From NCBI GenBank assembly GCA_001430745.1, contig KQ481958.1, forward strand, positions 22,942 to 38,979: a DNA stretch of 16,038 bases, written 5' to 3'. Every line of letters starts with the position of its first letter. Within the stretch, counting starts at the first letter, position 1. The stretch comes from Auxenochlorella pyrenoidosa. Its lineage: Eukaryota; Chlorophyta; Trebouxiophyceae; Chlorellales; Chlorellaceae. The notes under the pieces were generated by a model that saw only the letters and a program-made list of their open reading frames with translations, was not told the origin of the DNA and did not search any database. A program made the translations under genes and the position numbers. This document shows, piece after piece, positions 1 to 9,347 of this stretch.

Positions 1-38
1 GGTGGGGGGGGGGGGCAAAGAGCAGGGGCCGGGCTCAC

Positions 39-1721
39 CGTCGTCGAACTCTGCTGCCTCGCCATCGCTGCCCTCCTCGCCCTCCTCGTCGTCGTCCTCT
101 GCCAGCGTCTCCACCGAGTCGTTCTCCCACACAGCCAGCAGCTTCATCTTGAAGGCCGCCTGCTTCTGGTCGAAGATGCGCAGCAGCGCCGCCTGCGGTG
201 GGGGGAGGCCCCCGGCGGCAGGGAGGGAGGCGGTCAGGCGAGAGGCGCCGCGAGCGAGGCGGCGGCAGCGTCAGGCAGCGGCTCCCTGGATCTGCGAGCC
301 TCGCATGCTTTTCGACACACGAGGCAGCACTGCCGGCACACACAGACATGCACTGTAACAGGCAGCTCGACGCAGGGCGTGGACAGAGGGCGCGAACGGC
401 GGGCGCGGGTGTGCCTCCTGCACCCCCGGCTGCGCGCGCATCGCAGGCGCGTGCGCGCTGGGGCCTCTGCCTGCACGGCCCGCTGCCGAGTATCCTCTCC
501 TCCACGCGCGCCCCAGCCGGCCCACCTGGTTGGGCTTGAGCTGCTTGCCCTCCTCGCACACAGTGAAGTCGGCCACCAGCTCGACCACCCCCTTGTTCAG
601 GCGCGTGGGCAGGCCGTGCTGCCGCAGCGTCGGCTCCAGCGTGTGCGCCAGAGGCTCGCCATACAGCGTCAGGGGCCCCGCCTCCAAGCTGCGCAGCGCC
701 GGCGTGGGGCGGGCGCGTGCGCAGGAGGTGAGAGGGGAGGGCGGCAAAACGTGCTCGCACGCTGTATGCCGTAATCAGCGCATTCCCAGAGGCGCACCCC
801 CGCTCTTCCCGGGGCAGCGCGCGCTTGTCGCGCATCCCAGCAGCCGGCAGGCGCCCACCTGAAGGTCTCTGTCGCCCGCGCCCCTGCCCGCGCATAGTCC
901 ATGACCTCAAACTCCTCAAAGATGCGCTGCACCTCGGCGCGGGGCAGCCGCGTGAAGAGCAGCCCCGCGGCGCCGCGGATGCGCCCCGCCAGCTCCGCAA
1001 GCCCCGCCTTGTACTCGGTGGCGGCGTCGTGGCCCAGCGCCACGCGCAGCACCTTGTTGGAGCCCATCACAAACCTGGCGGGGGCGGGGTGGGGAGGGGG
1101 CACACGGATGGGCAGGGCGGTTCGTCGCGGTGCATGCAGCTGGACCGCAGCGGGCCGACGCCTGCAGCACGCTCCGCTGTGTGGCTGGCAGAGCGAGCGC
1201 GCAACCACTGCCGCCCGCATCTGACAGCAGGGCGCTGCGCGTCGCCACGGAGCGGCCCCCACATTAATTAACCGGTGCTACGCCAGCAGCCGCCAGTCCC
1301 CAAGGGGGCAGCCTCACTTGCTGGTCTCGCGGTGCTCATCGCGCAGCTCCTTGAAGTGCTCGTTCCGGAAGTTCTCGAACTTGAACAGGTAGAGGGAAGG
1401 GTAGCTGCGGGCCACCCGGGGCGCGGCAGCACCGGTGGGCAGCCGTGCAGGCAGCAGCGGCAGGCAGCGGCGGCGGCCGGCGGCGGCTGGCAAGTGCAGC
1501 AATGCATGGGCCCCTCCGTGGCACTCGTAAGATTCTGTGAAGCCCTCTGTTCCACCTTTAACCCCCAGCAACGCGCTGGAAGTCAGCATGCGGGGTGGGC
1601 GCCTTGCGACTCACTTGTCGGCAGCCGTGCGCACGCTCTCGATGAGTCCCTCCTTCCACTCGCGTCCCTTCTTCTTGACTTTGGTTAGCGAGACCTTTTT
1701 GTCTCGCTTGCTCTTGGGCAT
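39..1721 (-). CDS. MRT4: MRT4-type ribosome assembly factor (P0-like), 3' end beyond window
   Basis: Mrt4 is a nucleolar paralogue of stalk protein P0 that holds the P0 site on pre-60S particles during ribosome assembly. Seen: five exons at 1721-1615, 1404-1318, 1074-859, 688-526 and 192-39, joined in phase by GT-AG introns, giving about 242 residues; yeast Mrt4 is 236. The start [14 protein letters not shown] is the family signature and fixes the ATG. Residues about 20-125 are the L10/P0 domain, with [11 protein letters not shown] near 69-79, [11 protein letters not shown] and the MDYARAG motif. The P0 insertion-like domain follows ([20 protein letters not shown]), then [16 protein letters not shown], then an acidic tail rich in Asp and Glu. 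A GTGAGC donor at 38-33 suggests a last short exon to the left of the window. Constitutive nucleolar expression is expected from the family. Identity is very sure; exon ends are sure to within a few bases. Confidence 0.95.
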
Positions 1722-2338
1722 GGTGGCTGGCGGGCTGTAGGACTGCCGGTCTGTTTCAAGAGCAGGTGTTACAAGCTTTGCAGCGATTATTGGACTCGAT
1801 GAGCGCGCTTGCGCACAAGTTGGGAGAGGCGCCACACTGATGCTGCGCCCGTCCCGCCTGCTGCTGACTGTCTCGACAAATGCCGATACCGCAACAGGAG
1901 GTGTTTGAACAACGAAATTTGTTTTACGGAGAGTGAGTCCCATGTGTCTGGGACAGGCGGTGCTTGCCCACCAGGCCCACACGGTGTTCCGAGAGCTCAG
2001 GGCGTCCGGGCGCGTTTGGTGCCAAAAGCGCAGCGTGTGCAGGGGCGGGTGGGTGGCCAGATGAATGCCTGTTCAGCATACAGGCTTGTTTCAAGTGCCG
2101 GGGAAGGCATGTTCTAGATTGGAGGAGCAAACAAGGAACCTGCGGCGCACAAACTTGCGGCCCGACGTCGCCCGCTGGACATCCAGCCAGCGTGTCGTGC
2201 AGCGCTGCAAGTGATTCCTCTCTCCTGCTGAGCTCTGCGATTTATCCGTGAGTGCTTCTCCGCTTTCTCGCTTTGGGGCTTCCCTGTCTGTTTGGAGCTG
2301 TCGAGAGCTTTGGCTGCACACCGAACGCGAGGCTCCAA
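1722..2338. promoter_or_regulatory. Divergent intergenic region between MRT4 and the PH-like gene
   Basis: This 617-base gap separates two genes read away from each other, so it must hold both promoters and both 5' UTRs. It is visibly less GC-rich than the flanks, notably around 1740-1800 and 1900-1935. An ATTGG at 1789-1793 reads CCAAT on the minus strand, about 70 bases upstream of the MRT4 start, and could be a CCAAT box. I see no clear TATA box near either start. A GTGAGT at 2250-2255 could be a 5' UTR intron donor for the plus-strand gene. The assignment rests on position rather than a recognised motif. Confidence 0.5.
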
Positions 2339-5300
2339 ATGGAGGCGGAGGACAGCGAGGATCGCCTGCGCGGCTTGATCGACCGGACTCGGCGAGTCCG
2401 GGCCGCTCTCGCCGAGCTGCGGGTAGGCAGTTGCCGCTGCCGCGCCGCCGCCGTGCAGCGCCGCCAATGCCACCGACAGCCCTCGCTCGTCGCCTCGTGT
2501 TTCTGCTCCTGTTTCTGTGCGTCCTGCCTGCATCCATATGCGATATGGAAAACCCTTGTTTGCAGGAACAGGCCTTTGCTGCCGCGGCGGCGGGAGCAGA
2601 CAGTGGTTGTGGCCCTGGTGTGGCTGGCCCAGCCTGGGCTGCACCAAGCAGCGTCGTCGCCGCTCCGCCGGCCCAAATGCTGCCTGTGCTGCTGCTGCCC
2701 CCTGGCCTTGCGCACGGCGCGAGGCTGGCGCCTGGCGCAAGCATGCTCAGCCTGGGCGACAGCTGCGGCGGCGACACTGGCCACACTCTCCTTCAGTTCG
2801 AGCCGCTGCTGCGACCTCCCGAGGACGGCCAAATTGGGCAGTGCATAGGGGAACGGCATGCCTCGCCAAAGACGTCCCGCCCTCAGCTATGGAACCGCTC
2901 TCCTGCCAGGCAGCCGAGGTCTGCGCGGCGGGAGCGCGAGGAGCAGCACCCACCAGCCGCGGGCGCAAGCAGCAGCGCCTCTTTTGAAGAGGTGCTGGCA
3001 GCGCTGCGGGCAGAAGGCCTGGTGCAGCTGCCTGAGGTCGAGCTGGGAGAACGACGTGGGCAGCTGGCGCATGTCTCTGGCAGCAGGCCAGCAAGCCGCC
3101 ACAGCGGCAGTGCCAACGGGCAACGGCAGGCTGCGTCGGGGGCTCGGCGGGACAGTCTCAGGAGCCTGGATGGAGGCAGCACACCAGGCAGGAGCCAGCG
3201 CCCATACCACGCGCCGCAGCAGGAGCAGCAGCAGTTGCAGCGGGTGGCAAGTGGGCAGGCAGCGGCACCGCCCTCCTTTGATCCGATTGAAGCTGAGCGC
3301 AGGCTCAAGGCAAAACTGGACCAGGTGGGTCGTGCAGCAGTGCATGCAGGTGCCAAGGCCAGCACAGGCGTGACGTTTACCGTTGACAAGCCAAAACCTG
3401 GGTCCTCCACCAGAAGATCTCTTCATTCCATGTGAACTGCCTGCTTGGGTCCTGTACAGATCAGGCGTCAGTGGGTATGGTATGCTGAGGGTTCATTGCG
3501 GAATGGACTCTGCATCCTGAAGCTCTAGCTCTCCATGTCCTCTTGCAGGTGCACGCCGCCAAGCGCAGCAAGGAGGCACAGGCACACTCTATGGGCGGCA
3601 GCCGTGGGCCAACGCCACGCCAGCAGCAGGCAGCGCGGGTGGCGCCAGCAGGCGTGCCGCGCCTGCCGCTCGCGTCGCTCAGCCACGCCGGCAGTTCTGC
3701 AGGCAGCAGGATCAACTCGGGGCGGCTCGGCAGCAGCAGGGAGAATGCCTGGCCAGCCACAGCAGCACATGCGCAGCAGGAAGTGCGGCCCTGGCAGGCG
3801 CACGGCAGCGCTCCTGCCAGCTACCTGGCAGCGGCACCACAGACAGCAAGCGCTGCCTTGGCCATGGACGATCCGCCTGCTGCTGAGCCAGGATTGAACT
3901 TCCTGCCTTTGACGCGGGATGAGCGCGGCAGTTGTTCAGCCAGGGCAGGCCCAGCAGCGGGGGCAGGCCCGCCGCAGCCGCCGCGCAAGGAGAGCCGCAT
4001 CAGCCTGCCCCAGCTGCTGTCGCCGGCTCCCAGCGGCTGCAGTGCAGCACCACAGTCGGCTTCGTCGGCGGCAGTACCGTTGACGGTGGCGAAGAGCGGC
4101 TCGGTCGAAATGCGCCGCTCCTCCTTCTCAGTGCCTGATGCTGCCAGTGGTGCAGCAGCAGGGTCAGCGGCTGGCGCTGCCAACACCGCATGCCGTGATG
4201 TTGCCAAGCCTGCTGCTGTTGCAGTTGGAAGAGAGCAGGCAGCCTTAAGCACAGCAGCACGTGCCCTTGGGGCTGGCGCGGGCGTGCTGCCTGGCGAGGC
4301 AGGAGCATCGCCGCTGCAGAGCACGCCGCTGGGCCCACCAGCTGCGGATGGCACACCTGCCGCAGGTGAGCAGGGGATGCCTGCATGGTCCCTCCTTTGG
4401 TGACCAGCTTTCTCGCACAGCCAAACCACATCCCATCGGAGGTCTTGTGCCCTCTCATGTGCGCCCCTATGCTGCCGCATGCCCGCAGTCCGCCGCACAA
4501 GCAGGCTCGGCAGCGATGGAGCTGCGCTGGGCCAGCTGCGCTCGCAGCTCTCCGGCAAGCTCCAGTCCCCGCCAGCCACGCCGCTGGAGGTCGTGGCACA
4601 AGCCAGCTCAGCTGTGCCAGGAGGGCCCGAGGGACGGCTGTGCTGCGAGGAGTCCCCGGGCAAGGTAGGCCATCGGACTTGTTCCTTCCTGGTTCTGAGC
4701 AGATGGTTTTCAGCTTAACAGGCACAACTTGCTGGGGTCAAGTAATGTTGATCCTCCCTCTGCTGCAGGTCAGCACCGCCAGCAGTGGCAGCCCTGAGCA
4801 GCAGCAGCAGCAGCAGGCGGCAGCAAGCCCTCTGCGCACGTTTGCGCTGCCGGGAGACGAGGAGGCACTTCAGCAGGGCCCCGCTGCCTGCACTCCTACT
4901 CCGCGGCAGCACTTGGATAACATTGAGCAGGAGACACCTGTGCAGCAGCAGCAGCATGGCAGCACGGGGGTGCCTGGGGGGGACAGGCCAGCTGCTGGGG
5001 AGCGTTCTGCCTCCTCCATAGGCCGCAAGCGCGCCAACAGCGAGGCGGGATGCAGCGAGGGTCCTGCCAGCGTGAAGAAGCGGAGCCCAGACGTGGGCAG
5101 CAGGGGCCAGCTGGGGCCCTGCTCACATGCTGAGCAGCTGGCGGCAGGCCCAGCGGCGGCGCCAGTGGCGGCGGCATGCACAGGCGTGGCAGCATGCGCA
5201 GCTTCCACCAAAGGGCAGGCAGAGCAGGAACGTGAGCAGCAAGAGAAGCTGCAGGGGCAGCAGCAGCAGCCAGCCGGGCTTCCTGAGCCTGCTGGAGCAG

Positions 5301-7472
5301 CTCGGCCGGCACAAGCAGCGGCGCCTGCTGCCGAGGGCACCCGTACAGCGTCGCGCCGTGGACCAGACTCCCCCACCGCTGGCCCTGGCAGGCTGATCAT
5401 ACCGGTGGTGCTGCAGCACAGCCCCCCACAGAAGCGCAGGCAGCAACAGCAGCACGCGGCAGCTCATGCGCGTGCTGCAGGGGCGGCAGATGGGGAAGCT
5501 CAGCCCACGCGGCAGCAAGCACCGCCGGCAACCAAGGCGGCAGCAGCTGAAATTGCAGGCACCCTTGCAGCTAAGCCCGGCCAGCTGGATCAGCGGGAGC
5601 AGCAGCAGCAGCAGGAGCAGGAGCAGGGAGCCTCGGCCAAGCCCGCAGCCAAAACGAGGGCAGCTGCAGCAGGGGCAGATGTTGCAGGCGCAAGCATGCC
5701 ATCGCAGCAGCCAGCGGTGGCAGCTGTCAGGGTGGCCCCTCCCCCAGTCTCTGTGCCTCTTGCAGACACTGTCAGCCCCCGACAGGAGCTGCCTTCGCTG
5801 TCCGAATGGGTGGATGCCTGCAGCGATGGCCTGCAGCAGCCTAAGGGGCGACACCAGCGCCCCCCGGGCAGCGAAGAGCTCGAGATGCCATCCACTTCGG
5901 TGCTCATAGGTGGCGGCCGTGCTCTGCAGCCGATGCACAGCAACAACCCTGCCCAACATGACCGGCAGCAGCAGCAGCAGCAGGCGGCTCCGCCGCTTGC
6001 ACCAGCGCCGCCATCTGCGACGCCAGGCAGCGGCAGCGCAGTACCGGTGGCAGCGACAGCACCACCAATTGGCGGTGCTGTGGCAGATGCCCCTGTCATC
6101 ACGCCGCGGCGGCGGACCACCACCCTGGAGCCGCCAGAGACAGTGCTCTGCTTGCAAGAGGATGCGCAGGGTGGGTGCTGCCACTGCCACCAGTTGGCTG
6201 CCCTGCCTTGCCAGACTGTGCCTCCCTCTCTGCATCCAAAGCAAGTGTATGGCCGAAGGTGCCTCGTGGCAGTGTGGCGCACTAGGTGAATCTGTATGCC
6301 CCTGATGCTGCAGGCAAGCAGCTGCTGGAGGCAGCCCCCAAGCTGGCAGGAATGCCCGTTGGCGATCTGCTGGCGGCTGCTGCGCAGGTGGGCTGCTGCA
6401 GGTCATACCGTTGACTGTAGGTTGCAGGCTGGAGCCGCTGCATGCCCAGGCGTTTACTCAGGCCGTCTGCCTTTCCTGCCCTGGGCTGCCCGATCCGCCT
6501 CTCCCTGGGCTACTCGTGCCCCCCCACAGGGGTGCGTGGTGCGCAAGGCCTGGGTGCGGCCCAACTTCAAGCAGGGCGGCTCGACGCGGCGCATCCAGCT
6601 GGCATCCGGCAGCGACGGCCGTGCCGGTGAGGCGTGCAGGCTCCCGCCTGCAGACTTTGCGCCTGGCCTCTGTGTCTTGTCAGCCGCACTGCATGCCGCT
6701 GCTCTGAGCGTGCTTTTGATATCGCTTGGCCGTGCCATGCCTTCGCACCCCCTGCCCGCATAACTGCCATGCGGCCAGCTGTATCCTGCTGCATCCTCTA
6801 CGAACTGACCCTGCCTGAAGCCCTCAACGCCATGCTTGCTGTGCCCTGGCCCTGCAGAGATGCTGTACCCCTCGGGCCTGCTACAACGGCCGTTGCGCTT
6901 TTCGGTGCGCCGCGCCGTGGTACCGCTGTCCATCTGGCGGCCTGGGCAGTACATCGTGCTGGACACGGGTGGGTGGGGTGCTGGGTGGGACCGCCTGGTG
7001 GGAACGTTCCGCCTTCTTTGAAGTCTCCTTGGTCGTTGTACTATGCGTGTGCACCCGGTGCTCTACAGGCAGCGCATTTCAGGGCATGTCTCTGCTGTGG
7101 ACAGACAGGATCAGGTGTGCAGCACGCTCACGGCCTTCCAGGCACGCAGACATGCCCGGATGCAGTGCGGCACACGAGCCTGGGCACTGCCCACTGGCAC
7201 CTCTGCCAATAGTCAATTTAAAAAAAGCTGCAAACAGATGATGCAAGTATAACGCTGCCCCCCGCGCAGCCCGCGGCATGCTACGTCTGGAGCCCGGCAG
7301 CGCCGCCGACCACGCTCGCTGGGTGCTGGCGCTGAATGCCGCCTTTCTGGCTAGCAGTGCACTTCCGGCCAGCAGCAGCACTGGCAGCCCGGTAGAGGCA
7401 GGCAGCAGCGGCGCATGGCGGCGCATGGCTGTGCGCGACCTTACATGGTCTTCGGCCATCCTGCTGTCCTAG
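2339..7472 (+). CDS. Large low-complexity protein with C-terminal PH-like domain
   Basis: Not a recognised named gene. Ten exons join in phase into 1254 residues: 2339-2422, 2566-3324, 3549-4365, 4489-4664, 4769-6170, 6314-6387, 6530-6626, 6858-6968, 7073-7114 and 7270-7472. The ATG at 2339 opens a charged, probably helical start (MEAEDSEDRLRGLIDRTRR). Residues about 30-1080 are Ala/Gln/Pro/Ser-rich and probably disordered, with three CAG/Gln tracts, a basic nuclear-signal-like stretch near 697-720 (GRKRANSE then KKRS) and several RRxS or RKxS sites. From about 1105 the chain looks folded: GCVVRKAWVRPNF, RRIQLASG, YIVLD, and a last helix SAADHARWVLALNAAF typical of PH domains. This suggests lipid or protein binding at a membrane or cytoskeleton (inference). 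The exon 9 acceptor is ambiguous and was chosen by frame; exon 2 could hide another intron. Confidence 0.75.
4799..4816 (+). repeat. (CAG)6 coding tract, six Gln
   Basis: Six perfect CAG codons near the start of exon 5 of the PH-like gene encode a Gln run followed by Ala. It is the first of three similar tracts in the same exon and a plausible site of length variation. Confidence 0.9.
5600..5614 (+). repeat. (CAG)5 followed by alternating GAG/CAG codons
   Basis: Five CAG codons run into GAG-CAG-GAG-CAG, encoding Gln5 then alternating Glu-Gln in the disordered middle of the PH-like protein. This is in-frame triplet repeat material. Confidence 0.85.
5966..5983 (+). repeat. (CAG)6 coding tract, six Gln
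   Basis: Six perfect CAG codons after an Arg codon encode Gln6, then Ala-Ala-Pro-Pro, in exon 5 of the PH-like gene. Confidence 0.9.
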
Positions 7473-7684
7473 CAGCGTTTGCACGTTGCATATGTTTGCT
7501 GCACGCGACCTCATGACTTTCTGCCTTGCGATGCAAACCAGCGCTGCACAATACTTTCAGATTGCTGCTGTGCCGCGGCGAAAGCGGCGGCGCATCTCGC
7601 AGCGGGCGGCGCCATCTTGGTGGGTGGCCTCGACAGCCCGATCGCTTTTCCAGGTACAACCCACTCTGGAAACCAACAGTAGCG
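7473..7684 (+). promoter_or_regulatory. Spacer between PH-like gene and DUF1772 gene
   Basis: This 212-base gap between two same-strand genes must hold the 3' end of the first and the promoter or leader of the second. No TGTAA polyadenylation signal and no TATA box is visible. An in-frame ATG at 7526 with no intervening stop would extend the downstream protein by 53 Arg-rich residues containing almost no acidic residues, as in organelle-targeting peptides. A TTTCCAG at 7645-7651 could instead be a 5' UTR acceptor. Confidence 0.35.
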
Positions 7685-8883
7685 ATGGACAGCAAGGCGG
7701 CGGGCACCGCACTCGTCGCCCTTGGCTGCGCAGCAGCCTGGCAGGGTGTCGCGGTCTTTGGGCTCATCAGTGACCCGGTTCCGTACTTCCAGGACCCTAA
7801 GTGAGAGATTCGGCTAGGGTGCGGCTACCGCAGGGTTGGCGGCGGCCACTGCAGGGTTGGCGGCACCGCTGCGCCGGCTCCTCAGCCCGATGATGCAAGC
7901 CCAGTGTCTGTGTGCGTTATTATGTGTGATTTCTGTTTGGCATCTTGTCAGATCTTTATGATGCACCCCCGTCATGAAGGTTTTTGTTCCACGCTACCAT
8001 GCAATCCCCCACGGCTGTGGCCGGCAAGGTGAGCCCAGTCCACGTCATGAACCTCGACCCTCATTTCAGCGGCCCTGGCCCGCAGGGGCGCATCGGCAGA
8101 GGAGCTGCTGCGGGACTGGCGCAGGATGTTTCCGGGGGCCATGGGTATCCAGGCGCGTGGGCGGACGAGGGGCTGCCCCGTGCAGGTTTGGACCGTCCAC
8201 GCCCTGCACTGGCAGCAGCTTTCCCTCCTCCGTGGAGAGCCCTGTCGTGCCTGTCGCCGCCGTCTGGCCCCCCTCCAGGTGCACTCTTTCGTACTGCGTT
8301 GCCAGCCGAGTGGTACACCTCCCCCCCCGCCAAAATCTCACTCCTAACCCCCACCCCTGCACCCCCACACTCTGTCACAGTCCCGGCTGGTGATGCTGGG
8401 CACCGCGGCCTCTGCCGTCACCGCCTGGGGCCTGCGCGGTGGCACGCCCGCCGAGGGTCGCGCAGCCGCCGCCTTTGGCGCCGCCGCGGCGGTCAATGCC
8501 GGCATCTTTGGCTACACCATGCTCCAGATCATGCCGATCAACAAGCGCCTGCTGCCAGAGGGGCGGGTGGAGCAGGCGGAGGGCGAGGACGGCATCATGT
8601 GGCTGCTCAAGAAGGCGAGCCGTGCTGTGCTGCGCTGTGTTGTGCTGCGCTGTGCTGGTCGTCGATGCGAGGGAGGCGGGCGGGCATGCCGGTGCCGGCG
8701 CCCCGGCTGCCACTGCAGTTTGGGCATTGTGGACGAGTAATAACCTGCCGCGGCGTTGACCTCACGCTGTGCCTGCTTTGCTGGCTGCAGTGGGGGGAGC
8801 TGCACGGGGTGCGGACCGCTATGGGCGCTGTGGCGCTGGCTGCCGCCGCCTATGGCACCCACACGCTGCTGACCAGGCAGTGA
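7685..8883 (+). CDS. DUF1772 family (anthrone-oxygenase-like) four-helix membrane protein
   Basis: The DUF1772 family are small four-helix membrane proteins; some fungal members act as anthrone oxygenases in polyketide pathways, but most have no known role. Exons 7685-7800, 8086-8152, 8381-8614 and 8791-8883 join to 169 residues, a normal family length. Hydrophobic segments are GTALVALGCAAAWQGVAVFG, SRLVMLGTAASAVTAW, an Ala-rich helix ending GIFGYTMLQIM, and AMGAVALAAAAYGTHTLL. Family-like landmarks are AEELLRDWRRMFPGAMGIQ after helix 1, MPINKRLL after helix 3 and WGELHGVR before helix 4. Intron 3 needs a GC donor at 8615-8616. Intron 2 either uses a GC donor at 8153 or a GT donor at 8186, which adds 11 residues in frame. 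A start at 7526 would add a possible targeting peptide. Substrate and compartment are unknown. Confidence 0.82.
7830..7864 (+). repeat. Two 14-base direct repeats, 21-base period, in intron 1
   Basis: GCAGGGTTGGCGGC occurs at 7830-7843 and again at 7851-7864, within the first intron of the DUF1772 gene. No function is visible; it looks like a local duplication. Confidence 0.8.
8626..8655 (+). repeat. Two 15-base tandem repeats just inside intron 3
   Basis: TGTGCTGCGCTGTGT at 8626-8640 is followed directly by a near-copy at 8641-8655. It begins 11 bases inside the proposed GC-AG intron of the DUF1772 gene. If retained, it would encode a short Val-Leu-Arg-Cys repeat. Confidence 0.75.
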
Positions 8884-9347
8884 GCTGGCAGCGCTGCTGC
8901 CGCCGCCGCGGCAGCAGCCGCGGAATGCATGTTGCTACCCGGCGCAGCGCAGCTGCTGGACCCGCTGCGATCAGACATCACATGCCGCCAAGGGAGCCGA
9001 TAGGCACCAAACCAGTCAGCGGGCAGAGGGAGGGGCGGCAGGCCTGCCGGTGGCACGAAGGGCTCGGGAGCCCTCTCTGTTGCCCTGCCCTATGCTGTCA
9101 TCCAGGAATGCGCGCTCCTCCCCGCCTCATTTCTTTTTCTGACCCTTGAAGGAGACCCTTTGCTCGACACTCCAGCGTCCGTTAATCCCGCCTCTGCACC
9201 TGGAACAACCCCTGCTGTTACTGCAAGCACACCTTTGGGGGTAACTGGCGGCAGGGGGCAGCGCTGAATTCGGATATGGACAGCAGCGACAAGGCGAGCT
9301 ACACTGGACAAGCACTGGAATGTGAAACAGGACCCTCCTCCTGCTGC
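8884..9347. other. Convergent 3' intergenic region, no gene seen
   Basis: This stretch lies between two genes that converge, so it should contain both 3' UTRs. Apart from the hairpin at 8893-8918 I see no conserved motif. TGTAA, the usual chlorophyte polyadenylation signal, is not found on either strand here. Open frames crossing the region lack family resemblance. Confidence 0.5.
8893..8918. other. Perfect 11-bp GC-rich hairpin just after the DUF1772 stop codon
   Basis: GCTGCTGCCGC at 8893-8903 pairs perfectly with GCGGCAGCAGC at 8908-8918 around a four-base loop. It begins nine bases after the TGA, so it would fold in the 3' UTR of the plus-strand mRNA. It could affect stability or 3' processing, or be a chance product of GCN-rich sequence. 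Confidence 0.7.

Noticed and set aside
35..1000. 321-codon minus-strand open frame overlapping MRT4
   Set aside because: It reads MRT4 exons out of frame and through introns. The spliced model matches the known protein from end to end.
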